A DNA stretch of 64,000 nt from Clavibacter sp. VKM Ac-2872 (lineage in GTDB: Bacteria > Actinomycetota > Actinomycetes > Actinomycetales > Microbacteriaceae), in assembly GCF_015351105.1 (NCBI RefSeq), contig NZ_JADKRR010000001.1, forward strand, positions 496,001 through 560,000. The letters run 5' to 3'. The position numbers were made by a program, and so were the translations under genes. Each line of letters opens with the position of its first letter. Position 1 is the stretch's first letter. Shown piece by piece: positions 38,369 through 47,640 of this stretch. The notes below the pieces were generated by a model. The model did not search any database. It was not told where the DNA came from and saw nothing but the letters and a program-made list of their open reading frames with translations.

Positions 38369-39396
38369 ACACGGCCATGCTCGACGACGTCTCCCTCATC
38401 GCGCTCCTCGTCGCGATGGGGCTCTACGCGGCCGCGTTCATCGCGTTCGCCCTCGACCTGGCGCGGCGCTCGGCGCTCGTGGCGGACGCGGCCACCGCCG
38501 CGGCGCGCCAGCCCTCCGCGGTCGGCGCCACCGCCGCGCGACGGGGCGGCACCGCCACGCTGGAGCGCGAGCCGGCCGCGTCCGGTGAGGAGGGCGGCCG
38601 CGCCGGCGACGGCCCGGACGCGCCCGTGGCCGCCGGCCGCTCCCTGAGCCTCAACGTCGCCATGGTCCTGCTCAGCGTCGGGTTCGTCTCCCATGCCGTG
38701 GCCACCGTGCTCCGCGGCATCGCGGCCTCGCGGGTCCCGTGGGCCAACATGTACGAGTTCGCGATGACGGGCACGCTCCTCATCCTCAGCGTCTACCTCA
38801 TCGTGCTCACGCGCCGCGACCTGCGCTTCCTGGGCACGTTCGTCACCGGCCTCATCCTCATCCTGCTGGGCATCGCCGTGGTGCAGTACCGCGTCGAGGT
38901 GGCGCCGCTGCCGCCGTCGCTGCAGTCGTACTGGCTCGTGATCCACGTCTTCGTGGCGGCGCTCGGCACCGGCTTCTTCGCCCTGGCCTTCGCGCTCTCG
39001 GGCGTTCAGCTGCTGCAGTTCCGGCGCGAGTCCCTCGCCGCCGACGCGCAGGCCGCCAAGATGCGCTTCCTCGCGACGCTGCCCGACTCGGTCACGCTCG
39101 AGTCGATGGCGTACCGCCTCAACATCGTGGGCTTCATCTTCTGGACCTTCACGCTCATGGCCGGTGCCGTCTGGGCCGAGCGCGCGTGGGGCCGCTACTG
39201 GGGGTGGGACACCAAGGAGGTCTGGACCTTCATCATCTGGGTGCTCTACGCCGGGTACATCCACGCGCGGGCCACGCGCGGCTGGCGTGGGTCACGCTCG
39301 GCGTGGCTGGCGATCATCGGGTTCTCGGCCGTCATGTTCAACTTCGGCGTCGTGAACGTGTTCTTCAAGGGGCTGCACACCTACAGCGGTCTGTAG
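38365..39396 (+). CDS. ccsB: Cytochrome c biogenesis protein CcsB (CcsA/ResC type)
   Basis: Second part of the system II cytochrome c synthase, 343 residues with about eight helices. The WWD-type haem-binding motif is seen as WGRYWGWDTKEVWTFIIW, with external His residues in VSHAVATVLRG, WLVIHVFVAAL and YIHARATRGW. The charged loop between helices 1 and 2 (about residues 30-90) is Ala-rich and variable. The GTG start overlaps resB by four bases. No cytochrome c gene is in the window. Confidence 0.95.
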   Translation: MNTAMLDDVSLIALLVAMGLYAAAFIAFALDLARRSALVADAATAAARQPSAVGATAARRGGTATLEREPAASGEEGGRAGDGPDAPVAAGRSLSLNVAMVLLSVGFVSHAVATVLRGIAASRVPWANMYEFAMTGTLLILSVYLIVLTRRDLRFLGTFVTGLILILLGIAVVQYRVEVAPLPPSLQSYWLVIHVFVAALGTGFFALAFALSGVQLLQFRRESLAADAQAAKMRFLATLPDSVTLESMAYRLNIVGFIFWTFTLMAGAVWAERAWGRYWGWDTKEVWTFIIWVLYAGYIHARATRGWRGSRSAWLAIIGFSAVMFNFGVVNVFFKGLHTYSGL

Positions 39397-39420
39397 GCCG
39401 CAGCGGTCGGTCGACCCGCG

Positions 39421-40404
39421 TCAGCCGCGGGCGAGCGCGGCGTGCGTGCGGCGGATCCGGTCGAGCCACCAGTCGCGGCGATCCGCGTCGGCCGCGTGGG
39501 CCTCGAGCAGCCGGGCGTCGGGTGACACGCGGCGCACGGGGATCCGGCCGTCCACCGGCACGAGCGGCTCCGCCACGACGTCCCCGACGAAGAGCGACAC
39601 CGTGCCGAGGCCGCAGTCGTGCGGGAGCTCGGGGATCGCCGCGGCGAGGTGCGCGGCCATCGCGATCCCGACGCTCGTGTCGAGCGCGCTCGACACCACG
39701 ACGGGCAGGCCCGCCTCCCGCGTGATCCGCAGCGCGCGGTGGATCCCGCCGAGCGGCTGCGCCTTGATCACCAGCAGGTCGGCGGCCCCGGCGCGGGCGA
39801 CCCGCAGCGGGTCGTCGGCCTTCCGCACGCTCTCGTCGGCGGCGACGGGCACGTCCAGGTGACGGATCCGCTCACGCAGCTCCGCGAGCTCCTCCACGGT
39901 CGCGCAGGGCTGCTCCACGTACTCCAGGTCGTGCTCGGCGAGGGCGTGGATCGCGTGCTCGGCCTCGTCGACGTTCCAGGCCGCGTTGGCGTCGACGCGC
40001 ACCCGCCCCTCCGGCCCGAGGAGCCGACGCACCTCGGCGACGCGGGCCACGTCGTCCGCGAGCGTCGTGCCGCGCTCGGCGACCTTGACCTTCGCGGTGC
40101 GGCAGCCGGGGAACCGGGCGAGCACGTCGGCGACGCCCGCGGCCGGGATCGCCGGGATCGTCGCGTTCACGAGCACGTGGTCCCGCAGCGCCGCGGGCGG
40201 CTCGGTCCAGCCGAAGTCGATCGCGGCCGCGAGCCAGGCCGCGGACTCGGCGTCGTCGTACTCGACGAAGGGCGAGAACTCCGTCCAGCCGAGCGGGCCC
40301 TGGATGAGCACGGCCTCGCGCACGTCGAGTCCGCGGAACCGCGTGCGGAGCGGGAGGGCGACGACGCGGGCGGTGGCGAGGAGGTCGTCCAGGGCGGGGA
40401 GCAT
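39421..40404 (-). CDS. menC: o-Succinylbenzoate synthase
   Basis: Enolase-superfamily dehydratase of menaquinone synthesis, turning SHCHC into o-succinylbenzoate. The 327 residues contain the Lys pair region AKVKVAERG, metal ligands in VDANAAWNVD, VEQPC and ADESVRK, and the second Lys in VIKAQPLGG. Family members can be racemases, but the next divergent genes are menB and menE, which supports MenC. GAGGCT on the minus strand (40416 to 40411) ends six bases before the ATG, mirrored by the menB promoter. Confidence 0.92.
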   Translation of the reverse strand: MLPALDDLLATARVVALPLRTRFRGLDVREAVLIQGPLGWTEFSPFVEYDDAESAAWLAAAIDFGWTEPPAALRDHVLVNATIPAIPAAGVADVLARFPGCRTAKVKVAERGTTLADDVARVAEVRRLLGPEGRVRVDANAAWNVDEAEHAIHALAEHDLEYVEQPCATVEELAELRERIRHLDVPVAADESVRKADDPLRVARAGAADLLVIKAQPLGGIHRALRITREAGLPVVVSSALDTSVGIAMAAHLAAAIPELPHDCGLGTVSLFVGDVVAEPLVPVDGRIPVRRVSPDARLLEAHAADADRRDWWLDRIRRTHAALARG

Positions 40405-40410
40405 GGATCC

Positions 40411-40451
40411 AGCCTCGCACCCGCGGGCGGCCGGCGGGCGCCGCCTAGGCT
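40411..40451. promoter_or_regulatory. Divergent leaderless promoters of menC and menB
   Basis: GAGGCT on the minus strand and TAGGCT (40446-40451) on the plus strand each end six bases before their start codons (40404 and 40458). The intergenic space is only 53 bases. Confidence 0.5.
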
Positions 40452-40457
40452 GGACGC

Positions 40458-41369
40458 ATGGTGAAGCAGGTCTCCGACATCCACGATCCCACCCGCTGGC
40501 GCGACGTCCCCCTCGCGGAGGGCTTCACCGACATCACGTACCACCACGACCTCACGGGCCGCATCGCGCGCATCGCGTTCGACCGGCCGGAGGTGCGCAA
40601 CGCGTTCCGCCCGCGCACGGTCGACGAGCTGTACCAGGCGCTCGACGACGCCCGGCAGGATCCGCGCATCGGCGTCGTGCTCCTCACCGGCAACGGCCCG
40701 AGCCCGAAGGACGGCGGCTGGGCGTTCTGCAGCGGCGGCGACCAGCGGATCCGCGGACGCGACGGCTACAAGTACGCGGAGGGCGAGACCGCCGAGGGCG
40801 TCGACCCGGCGCGCGCCGGACGGCTGCACATCCTCGAGGTGCAGCGCCTCATCCGCTTCATGCCGAAGGTCGTCATCGCGGTCGTCCCCGGCTGGGCCGC
40901 GGGCGGCGGGCATTCGCTGCACGTCGTGTGCGACCTCACGATCGCGTCGGCCGAGCACGGCCGCTTCAAGCAGACCGACGCGGACGTCGGCTCGTTCGAC
41001 GGCGGGTACGGATCCGCGTACTTCGCCCGCCAGGTCGGCCAGAAGGCCGCGCGAGAGGTGTTCTTCCTCGCCGAGGAGCACAGCGCGCAGCGCATGTACG
41101 AGATGGGCGCCGTGAACCGCGTCGTGCCGCACGCCGAGCTCGAGGCCACGGCGCTGGAGTGGGCCGAGACGATCCTCGGGAAGTCGCCCACCGCGATCCG
41201 CATGCTCAAGTTCGCGTTCAACGCCGTGGACGACGGCATGGTCGGCCAGCAGGTCTTCGCGGGGGAGGCCACGCGCCTCGCCTACGGCACCGACGAGGCC
41301 GTCGAGGGCCGCGACTCCTTCCTCGAGAAGCGCGCGCCCGACTGGTCGCCGTTCCCGTGGCAGTTCTGA
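40458..41369 (+). CDS. menB: 1,4-Dihydroxy-2-naphthoyl-CoA synthase
   Basis: Crotonase-fold enzyme that closes the naphthoquinone ring from o-succinylbenzoyl-CoA. The 303 residues show the CoA/oxyanion segments FCSGGDQRIRGRDGYKYAEG and PGWAAGGGHSLHVVCDLTIAS, the catalytic Asp region QTDADVGSFDGGYGSAYFAR and the C-terminal WSPFPWQF typical of MenB. ATG at 40458 has TAGGCT six bases upstream. menE follows after 19 bases. Confidence 0.97.
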   Translation: MVKQVSDIHDPTRWRDVPLAEGFTDITYHHDLTGRIARIAFDRPEVRNAFRPRTVDELYQALDDARQDPRIGVVLLTGNGPSPKDGGWAFCSGGDQRIRGRDGYKYAEGETAEGVDPARAGRLHILEVQRLIRFMPKVVIAVVPGWAAGGGHSLHVVCDLTIASAEHGRFKQTDADVGSFDGGYGSAYFARQVGQKAAREVFFLAEEHSAQRMYEMGAVNRVVPHAELEATALEWAETILGKSPTAIRMLKFAFNAVDDGMVGQQVFAGEATRLAYGTDEAVEGRDSFLEKRAPDWSPFPWQF

Positions 41370-41388
41370 TCCGCGCGGGCCTGCTCCC

Positions 41389-42576
41389 GTGAGGCGCCTC
41401 GAGCGACTGACCGCGTCCGGCGCCGACGTGATGCCGCTCCTCCGCGCGGCGCTCGCGGGCGACGGGCCGGCGCTGCTCGCGCGCCCACTGGACGCTCCCG
41501 TGGCCGACGGGGATCCGCCGCCGCCCGCCGAGGTCGAGCGCCGGGTCGCGCTGGTGGTCGAGACGTCCGGCACCACGTCGCGTCCCAAGCGCGTCGCGCT
41601 CTCGTCCGACGCACTGCTCGCGAGCGCCGCCGCGTCGCAGGCGGCTCTGGGGGCGCCCGGGCAGTGGATCCTCGCGCTCCCGACCCACTACATCGCCGGC
41701 CTCCAGGTGCTCGTGCGCTCGATCGCCGCCGGTAGCACGCCGGCGGTCCTCGCGCCCGGGAGCTTCGACCCGCGCGCGTTCGCCGAGATCGCCGCGTCGA
41801 TGGACGCCCGCGTCGCCCGGTACACGTCGCTCGTGCCGACGCAGCTGCACCGACTGGTGGAGGCGGCGGAGGGCGGTGACGGGGGCGACGCCGCCCGCCG
41901 CGTCCGCGACGCCGTCCGTCGCCTCGACGCGATCCTCGTGGGCGGCCAGGCGACGCCGCCGCACCTGGTCGACCGCGCGGCCGCGCTGGGGTGGCGCGTG
42001 GTGCGCACCTACGGATCCAGCGAGACCGCGGGCGGCTGCGTCTACGACGGCGTGCCGGTCGCGACGGCGGAGGTCGCGGTCGTCGACGGGCAGGTGGAGC
42101 TCGCCGGCCCGATGCTCGCGGAGGGCTACCTCGGCGACCCGGGCGCGACCGACGCGGCGTTCGGCGAGCACGACGGCCGCCGGTGGTACCGCACGGGCGA
42201 CGGCGGCGAGCTGGTCGACGGCGTGCTGCGGATCACCGGGCGGCTCGACGACGTGGTCATCTCCGGCGGCGAGAAGCTGCGGCTCGCCGCGGTGGAGGAG
42301 GCGGTGCGGTCGCTGGTCGCGTGGGGGCCGCACCTCGGGGAGGCGGTCGCCGTGCCCGGCGAGCACCCGGGCTGGGGGCAGCGGCCGGTCGTGTTCGCGC
42401 CCGGGACCGTGGATCCCGAGCTCGCCGAGCGCGTGCGCCGCGAGCTCGCCGCGCGCCTGGGCCGCGTCGCGGGATCCGCCGTCGTCCGCGGCGTCGACGC
42501 CCTGCCGACGCTGCCGTCCGGCAAGCCCGACCGCCGGGCGCTGCGGGCGCTGGCCGATGCGGATCCGCGCGGCTGA
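41389..42576 (+). CDS. menE: o-Succinylbenzoate-CoA ligase
   Basis: Adenylate-forming ligase that activates o-succinylbenzoate with CoA for MenB. The 395-residue protein has the P-loop ETSGTTSRPKRVAL, the TYGSSETAGGCVYDG adenine motif, YRTGDGGEL and the C-terminal GEKLRLAAVEEAV with the catalytic Lys in PSGKPDRRAL. It is shorter than typical MenE (about 450-490 residues), the N-terminal subdomain being reduced, as seen in other actinobacteria. GTG start. An 11-bp terminator follows 29 bases after the stop. Confidence 0.9.
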   Translation: MRRLERLTASGADVMPLLRAALAGDGPALLARPLDAPVADGDPPPPAEVERRVALVVETSGTTSRPKRVALSSDALLASAAASQAALGAPGQWILALPTHYIAGLQVLVRSIAAGSTPAVLAPGSFDPRAFAEIAASMDARVARYTSLVPTQLHRLVEAAEGGDGGDAARRVRDAVRRLDAILVGGQATPPHLVDRAAALGWRVVRTYGSSETAGGCVYDGVPVATAEVAVVDGQVELAGPMLAEGYLGDPGATDAAFGEHDGRRWYRTGDGGELVDGVLRITGRLDDVVISGGEKLRLAAVEEAVRSLVAWGPHLGEAVAVPGEHPGWGQRPVVFAPGTVDPELAERVRRELAARLGRVAGSAVVRGVDALPTLPSGKPDRRALRALADADPRG

Positions 42577-42605
42577 GCCGCCGCGCCTGCCGCCGCCGGG
42601 CATGA

Positions 42606-42638
42606 CGAGGGGCCGGATGCTCGGCACCCGGCCCCTCG
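42606..42638. terminator. Terminator between menE and csbD-like gene
   Basis: Perfect 11-bp stem, CGAGGGGCCGG (42606-42616) with CCGGCCCCTCG (42628-42638), loop of 11 bases. The flanking genes are convergent, so it may work both ways. A 13-base palindrome GTAGGAGTCCTAC overlaps the stop of the csbD-like gene. Confidence 0.75.
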
Positions 42639-42669
42639 CCTCTCGGGACGGACGTCCCTCGTAGGAGTC

Positions 42670-42843
42670 CTACTTCTTGAAGACGTCCTTCACGTTCTCG
42701 CCGGCCTGCTTGGCGCTTGCCCCGGCCTGCTTCGCTTCGCCTTCGGCGACCTTGCTGTCGTCGCCGGTCAGCTTCCCGAAGGCCTCCTCGGCCTTCCCCG
42801 CGAGCTTCTCGCCGGTGTTCTGGGCCTTGTCATCCGCACTCAT
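42670..42843 (-). CDS. CsbD-family stress protein
   Basis: Small hydrophilic protein of 57 residues, MSADDKAQNTGEKLAGKAEE and onward, with the KAEEAFGKLTGD pattern of the CsbD family and a Lys/Ala-rich helical remainder ending KDVFKK. In Bacillus CsbD is induced by the general stress sigma factor; its molecular role is unknown. GAAGGAG lies five bases before the ATG. Whether the group 2 sigma factor in this window controls it cannot be told. Confidence 0.93.
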   Translation of the reverse strand: MSADDKAQNTGEKLAGKAEEAFGKLTGDDSKVAEGEAKQAGASAKQAGENVKDVFKK

Positions 42844-42975
42844 ATGCGCTCCTTCGTTCGGTCAATGGGACGCCTTCGACGCTACGCCCGCCGGCCGCCT
42901 CCGTCACCCCCTCCCGCCGGACGCACGGGTGGGGGCGCCCCGGGGATCGCCCGCCGCCCGTGGGAGGATGGGCGC

Positions 42976-43290
42976 ATGGCCACCCGCACCCCCGACGCCC
43001 GCGCGAAGGGGCTCCTCTCCTGGTTGATCCTCGCGGTCGCGGTCGTCATCGCCGCCTTCACGATCGCGATCCTCGTGGCCGCCGTGCAGGCGGACGGCGT
43101 GGGCGAGGTGACCGGCACGCTCGTCGCGGGCGGCATCGCGACCGCGGTGGCCGCCGTCGCGTTCGTCGACCAGCGCCGCAAGGTCCGCGCGACGCGGGCG
43201 GCCGAGCTGGCCGCCGCATCCCGCGCGCCCGGCGGAGCCGGTGCCGCGACCGACGCGGCCGCGCCCGGGGACGACGCCGTCAGTCGATGA
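42976..43290 (+). CDS. Small two-helix membrane protein
   Basis: Protein of 104 residues with two hydrophobic helices (SWLILAVAVVIAAFTIAILVAA and GTLVAGGIATAVAAVAFV, about residues 15-65) and a charged, then Ala/Gly-rich tail inside the cell. No family recognised. GAGGAT ends six bases before the ATG, possibly a leaderless -10. Its last 11 bases overlap the end of the convergent Nudix gene. Confidence 0.7.
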   Translation: MATRTPDARAKGLLSWLILAVAVVIAAFTIAILVAAVQADGVGEVTGTLVAGGIATAVAAVAFVDQRRKVRATRAAELAAASRAPGGAGAATDAAAPGDDAVSR

Positions 43291-43825
43291 GCCGGAGCGC
43301 CACGAGGCGCTCCAGCGCCGCCTGGCCCGCCGGCGGGCAGCGGTCGGAGTCCGCGGACCCGATGAGCTCCACCTCGGCCACCTCTCCCGACGCCACCGGC
43401 TCCTGCCTGGTGCCCTCGCGCGGCTCCGCGCGGTAGACGGTCATGCTCACGAGGCGGCCCGCGTGCACGCCGTGCGCGTCGGCCAGGACGGTGAAGAGGT
43501 CCTCGATCGTGGCGGGGTCGATGTCGAGCCCCACCTCCTCGGCGGCCTCCCGCACGAGCGCCTGCCGCGCGCCCTCGCCGGGCTCGATCTTGCCGCCCGG
43601 CAGGTAGAGCACGTCCTGCCCGGCGACGCGGACCATGAGCACGCGGCGGTCGCGGATGAGCGCGAGGGCGGCGACGCGGAGCGGACGCTCGTCGGCGCCA
43701 CGGCGACGGGAGGCGCTCCCGGGCCCGTCGGCGTCGAGCCGGTCCAGCTCGTCGAGGTCGTCGTCATCGTCGTCGTCGAGGACCGGGACGACGGGTCGCG
43801 CCGCGGGGTCGGGGGTCGAGGTCAC
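43280..43825 (-). CDS. Nudix hydrolase with poly-Asp N-terminus
   Basis: Hydrolase of 181 residues. The Nudix box is complete: GKIEPGEGARQALVREAAEE then VGL, so a metal-dependent nucleoside diphosphate-X hydrolase is expected; the substrate is not evident. The N-terminal 45 residues are odd: a run of seven Asp then LDELDRLDADG, likely disordered. GTG start with GGAGG five bases upstream. It is downstream of the tandem acetyltransferases on the same strand with a 9-base gap, so probably cotranscribed with hemA and both. Confidence 0.88.
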   Translation of the reverse strand: MTSTPDPAARPVVPVLDDDDDDDLDELDRLDADGPGSASRRRGADERPLRVAALALIRDRRVLMVRVAGQDVLYLPGGKIEPGEGARQALVREAAEEVGLDIDPATIEDLFTVLADAHGVHAGRLVSMTVYRAEPREGTRQEPVASGEVAEVELIGSADSDRCPPAGQAALERLVALRLID

Positions 43826-43834
43826 GCGGTCCTC

Positions 43835-44440
43835 CTACAGTCCGTCGAGGCTCTTCCGAGCCGCCCACTCCACGTCGAGCAGCGCGACGACCACGGTATC
43901 GGCCCACGCGCCGCGGGCCCATCGATCGTGCACGAGGAGGGCCTCCCGCCGCATGCCGAGGCGCTCCGCCAGCCCGAGCGCCGCGGTGTCGGCGGCGTCG
44001 ACCCGGCACGCGACGCGGTGCACGCCCGCCTCGGCGAAGGCGAGCTCGAGGATCCGGTCGGCCGCCTCCGCCGCGAGCCCCGCGCCCCGCGCGTCCTCGT
44101 GCAGGACCACGCCGAGCTCGGCCTGCCGCGCGCCCGGATCGCGCAGCAGCAGATGCACCTCCCCGATCACGCGCGACCACCGCTGGCCCTGCGCGGGCAG
44201 CTCGATCGCGAGGGCGAGCCGGTCGCCGACGTCGGCCAGCCGGTTCCAGGCGATGCGATCGGCGAGCATGCGGCAGGGTTCCGTCGCGGATCCGGCGAGG
44301 TGCGGCCGCGCACCGGGGGACGCCGCGTACGCCTCGATCGCCACCACGTCGTCGGGGGCGAACGGCCGCAGCGCGAGCCGCGCGGTGCGGACGGGGCCGC
44401 GCACCTCGACCGGGTCGAGCGCGGGCAGGTCGCCGTCCAT
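43835..44440 (-). CDS. GNAT-family N-acetyltransferase (tandem copy 2)
   Basis: Acetyltransferase of 201 residues of the RimJ/RimL-like GNAT group: TARLALRPFAPDD at the start, the acetyl-CoA pocket VVLHEDARGAGLAAEAADRI and RVACRVDAADTAALGLAERL near the end. It aligns along its length with the neighbouring acetyltransferase (44454-45092), for example [10 protein letters not shown] and EWAA at the C-terminus, so the two arose by duplication. GAGGA five bases before the ATG. Substrate unknown; RimJ-like proteins acetylate protein N-termini or antibiotics. Confidence 0.85.
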   Translation of the reverse strand: MDGDLPALDPVEVRGPVRTARLALRPFAPDDVVAIEAYAASPGARPHLAGSATEPCRMLADRIAWNRLADVGDRLALAIELPAQGQRWSRVIGEVHLLLRDPGARQAELGVVLHEDARGAGLAAEAADRILELAFAEAGVHRVACRVDAADTAALGLAERLGMRREALLVHDRWARGAWADTVVVALLDVEWAARKSLDGL

Positions 44441-44453
44441 CGGGATCCTCGGG

Positions 44454-45092
44454 TCAGGTCGTCGCGCGCGGCGTCGCCGCCCACTCGTCGGCCAGCACGG
44501 CGTAGTAGAGGCTGTCGACCCACTCGCCCTTCACGAGGTGCTCCTCGCGGAAGTGCCCCTCGCGGCGCATCCCGAGGCGCTCGGCCATGCGCGCGGACGA
44601 GGTGTTGCGGGCGTCGAGCTGCGCGAGGACGCGGTGGGCGCCCGCGCGGTGGAACGCGATGTCGAGCGTCGCGCGGCTGGCCTCGGTGGCGTAGCCGCGA
44701 CCGGCGAAGTCCGGGTTCATGACCCAGCCGATCTCGAGCTGGCGCGAGGCCGCGTTGCGGAGGAGGAGGGACACGTCGCCGACGACGCGTCCGGATCCCG
44801 CGCGCGGGTTGAGGCTCGGCTCGTCGGGCAGCTCCACGGCGAGACCGAGGAAGTCGTTCGACTGCTCGAGCCGCGTCTTCCGCCGCCGCGCGGCGAGGTG
44901 GCGCTGCGACGCCTCGCGGTCGCGCAGGGGCCAGAACATGTACTCGACCACGTCGGGGCGGCGCTGGATGTCCGCGTAGTCGTCGAGGTCGTCGGCCGTG
45001 TACGGCCGGATCACCAGGCGCTGGGTGCGCACGGGCTCCGTCATCCTGAGCGGCGCGTCGAGGCGCGGGCCGCGGAGGATGCGGGGCCTCAC
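44454..45092 (-). CDS. GNAT-family N-acetyltransferase (tandem copy 1)
   Basis: Acetyltransferase of the RimJ/RimL-like GNAT group, 212 residues from GTG 45092 or 196 from ATG 45044. It has [20 protein letters not shown], the acetyl-CoA loop [20 protein letters not shown] and the C-terminal [23 protein letters not shown] 45092 is used because it overlaps the hemA stop as GTGA, the coupling seen repeatedly in this window. It forms a tandem pair with the next gene. The link to haem synthesis is probably only positional. Confidence 0.83.
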   Translation of the reverse strand: MRPRILRGPRLDAPLRMTEPVRTQRLVIRPYTADDLDDYADIQRRPDVVEYMFWPLRDREASQRHLAARRRKTRLEQSNDFLGLAVELPDEPSLNPRAGSGRVVGDVSLLLRNAASRQLEIGWVMNPDFAGRGYATEASRATLDIAFHRAGAHRVLAQLDARNTSSARMAERLGMRREGHFREEHLVKGEWVDSLYYAVLADEWAATPRATT

Positions 45093-46408
45093 GACGCCTG
45101 GCCCGCCTCGGCCGTGCGGGGCAGCGCGACGGCGACGGGGGAGGAGACCGCGGCGGGCACCTCCACGTCGAGGCCGAAGAGCGCCTGCACGGCGTCGACC
45201 ACGCGGGCCCCCTCGCCCTGGCGCGCGAGTTCGCGGGCGCGGACGGAGGGCTGGTGCACGAGCACGCTCACGAGGTGCCGGAGCGCCTTCTCGGTGGCCT
45301 CGGAGGAGTCGCCCCGCTTGCGGACCCGCTCGAGCTCGCCCTCGAGCACGTCGAAGATGTGGGTGCGCAGGGCCACGACGGCCGGGGCGACCTCGTCCTC
45401 GGCGCTCGCGGCGCGGAACTCGGCGGCGGCCGTGCTCACGATCTCGCGGGCGTCGTCCGTCGCGGTGAGGTCGCGCAGCGGGGCGTGCAGGCTGATGGTC
45501 TCGAGGTCGAGGAGCTCCACCCCCTCGACGGTGACGACGTCCGGATCCACGTTGCGGGGGAGCCCCAGGTCGATGACGAGGCGGCGGCGGCCGTCGCCCG
45601 ACGCCGCGGCCGCGCCCTGCATGTGGTGCGCGGCGAGCACGGCGGTGGGCGCGGTGCTGCAGGTGACGACCATGTCGGACGCGGCGAGCGCCTTCAGGAG
45701 GTCGCGGCCCTCGACGGCCGGGATCCCGTGCGGTCCCGCGAACTTCCGCGCGCGGCCCGAGGGGGAGTAGACGTGCACGTCGACGACGCCGCGGTCGCGC
45801 AGGGCGGCGAGGCTCGCACCCGCGTAGGCGCCCGTGCCGACGAGGAGGACCCGCGTGGCCGACCAGTCGGCGATGCGGCTCTCGGCGAGGTCGAGCGCGA
45901 GCCGGACCATGGAGCGGCCGGCGCTCTGCAGCCCGGTGCGGGTCTTGACGCCGCGGGACGTGTGGGACGCGGTCTGGAAGAGGCGCTCGAGCCCGGTGCT
46001 CGTGGTGCCGCCGGTGCGCGCGCTCTCGAGCGCCCGGCGCACCTGCCCCGCGATCTCGCCCTCGCCGACGACGACCGACTCGAGTCCGGAGGAGACGGCG
46101 AAGAGGTGCTCGGCGACCGCGTCGCCGCACGTCACGTCGACGCTGCCGCGGACGTCGTCCCGGGCGATGCCGCTGGCGCCGCTGACCACGTCGACCGTGG
46201 CCTCGACGGCGAGGGCGCGGGCCGCGGTGAGGGGCTCCTCCACGTCGAGGTAGGCCTCGAAGCGGTTGCAGGTGGCGAGGACGACGGCCCCCGCGATGAA
46301 GTCGTTCTGGGCCATGAGCGTGCTGGCGACGGAGGGTGCGGCCACGGACAGCTTCTCGAGGACCTCGAAGCTGGCGTTGTGATGACTCGCCGACAGACAT
46401 ATGAGCAC
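45089..46408 (-). CDS. hemA: Glutamyl-tRNA reductase
   Basis: First committed enzyme of the C5 route to 5-aminolevulinate, reducing glutamyl-tRNA to glutamate-1-semialdehyde with NADPH. The 439 residues start [20 protein letters not shown], the catalytic Cys is in [15 protein letters not shown], the His/Arg substrate site in the [13 protein letters not shown] region and the NADPH fold in [16 protein letters not shown]; a dimerisation helix ends the protein. Start is GTG 46408: TACCAT lies five bases before it and no ribosome binding site exists, so it is probably leaderless. It is divergent from hemE. Confidence 0.95.
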   Translation of the reverse strand: MLICLSASHHNASFEVLEKLSVAAPSVASTLMAQNDFIAGAVVLATCNRFEAYLDVEEPLTAARALAVEATVDVVSGASGIARDDVRGSVDVTCGDAVAEHLFAVSSGLESVVVGEGEIAGQVRRALESARTGGTTSTGLERLFQTASHTSRGVKTRTGLQSAGRSMVRLALDLAESRIADWSATRVLLVGTGAYAGASLAALRDRGVVDVHVYSPSGRARKFAGPHGIPAVEGRDLLKALAASDMVVTCSTAPTAVLAAHHMQGAAAASGDGRRRLVIDLGLPRNVDPDVVTVEGVELLDLETISLHAPLRDLTATDDAREIVSTAAAEFRAASAEDEVAPAVVALRTHIFDVLEGELERVRKRGDSSEATEKALRHLVSVLVHQPSVRARELARQGEGARVVDAVQALFGLDVEVPAAVSSPVAVALPRTAEAGQAS

Positions 46409-46413
46409 GCTCC

Positions 46414-46419
46414 ATGGTA
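46414..46419 (-). promoter_or_regulatory. -10 hexamer of leaderless hemA
   Basis: TACCAT on the minus strand lies five bases before GTG 46408. The surrounding 10-mer TACCATGGAG recurs exactly at the chdC start (52623-52632). No promoter for hemE could be named with confidence in 46420-46512. Confidence 0.5.
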
Positions 46420-46512
46420 AACCTCCCCGCCGGGTGCTCCGGGTCGGTGAGGGCACCCTGGCTAGGTCGGGCGGGCGTCCCCAGCCCGGCGACCGCGCAG
46501 GCGGGGGATGCG

Positions 46513-47640
46513 ATGATCTCCTCCGTGATCACGCCCAGCTCCTCGTCTTCCTCCGCGCCCTCGTCCGCCGTCGTCCTGCTCCCCGCGGAGCACCCGCTCA
46601 ACACGCGCACCGCGTCGTCGCTGCTCGTCGAGGCCTACCGCGGCCATCGCGGCGAGCGCGCCCCGGTCTGGTTCATGCGCCAGGCGGGCCGGTCGCTGCC
46701 CGAGTACCGCGAGCTGCGCGTGGGCACGCGCATGCTCGACGCGTGCCTCGACCCGGAGATGGCCAGCGAGATCACGCTGCAGCCCGTCCGCCGCCACCAC
46801 GTCGACGCGGGCATCTTCTTCAGCGACATCGTCATCCCGCTGAAGCTCGCGGGCGTCGGCGTCGACATCGTCGCGGGCCGGGGACCCGTGCTCGAGAAGC
46901 CCGTGCGCACCGCGGCCGACGTCGCCGCGCTGCCGGCGCTCGACCCGGCGGCGCTCGAGCCCATCCGCCAGGCGGTCGCCCGCACGGTCGCCGAGCTCGG
47001 CGACACGCCGCTCATCGGCTTCGCGGGCGCCCCGTTCACGCTCGCCGCGTACCTCGTCGAGGGCGGGCCGAGCAAGGACCACATCGCGGCCCGCGGACTC
47101 ATGCACGCGGATCCGGACGCCTGGGACGCGCTCATGCGCTGGTGCGCCGAGATCACGGGAGTCTTCCTCCACGCGCAGGTCATGGCCGGGGCCTCCGCCG
47201 CGCAGCTCTTCGACTCGTGGGCCGGCGGCCTCTCGCTCGCCGACTACACCCAGCGCGTCGCCCCGGCCTCCGCGCTCGCGCTCGACCACGTGCGCACGAT
47301 CACGGCGGCGGACGGCCGCACGGTGCCGCTCGTCCACTTCGGCGTCGGCACGGGCGAGCTCCTCGGTGCGATGCACGACGTGGGCGTCGACGCGGTGGGC
47401 GTCGACTGGCGCATCCCGCTCGACGAGGCGTCGCGCCGACTCGGCGGATCCGTCCCCGTCCAGGGCAACGTCGACCCGGCGCTCCTCGCGGCCCCGTGGC
47501 CGATCCTCGAGGCCCACGTCCGCGACGTGCTCGAGCGCGGGAAGGCGGCGCCGGCCCACGTGCTCAACCTCGGCCACGGCGTGCCGCCCGAGACCGACCC
47601 CACCGTCCTCACGCGCATCGTGGAGCTCGTCCGTGAGTAG
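46513..47640 (+). CDS. hemE: Uroporphyrinogen decarboxylase
   Basis: Removes four carboxyl groups from uroporphyrinogen III to give coproporphyrinogen III. The 375 residues show the family signatures [36 protein letters not shown] and the C-terminal [16 protein letters not shown] with [11 protein letters not shown] and [15 protein letters not shown]. The N-terminal 25 residues are a Ser/Pro-rich addition; ATG 46513 is the first good start. The last eight bases overlap the next gene. In the coproporphyrin-dependent pathway this product goes directly to CgoX. Confidence 0.95.
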   Translation: MISSVITPSSSSSSAPSSAVVLLPAEHPLNTRTASSLLVEAYRGHRGERAPVWFMRQAGRSLPEYRELRVGTRMLDACLDPEMASEITLQPVRRHHVDAGIFFSDIVIPLKLAGVGVDIVAGRGPVLEKPVRTAADVAALPALDPAALEPIRQAVARTVAELGDTPLIGFAGAPFTLAAYLVEGGPSKDHIAARGLMHADPDAWDALMRWCAEITGVFLHAQVMAGASAAQLFDSWAGGLSLADYTQRVAPASALALDHVRTITAADGRTVPLVHFGVGTGELLGAMHDVGVDAVGVDWRIPLDEASRRLGGSVPVQGNVDPALLAAPWPILEAHVRDVLERGKAAPAHVLNLGHGVPPETDPTVLTRIVELVRE

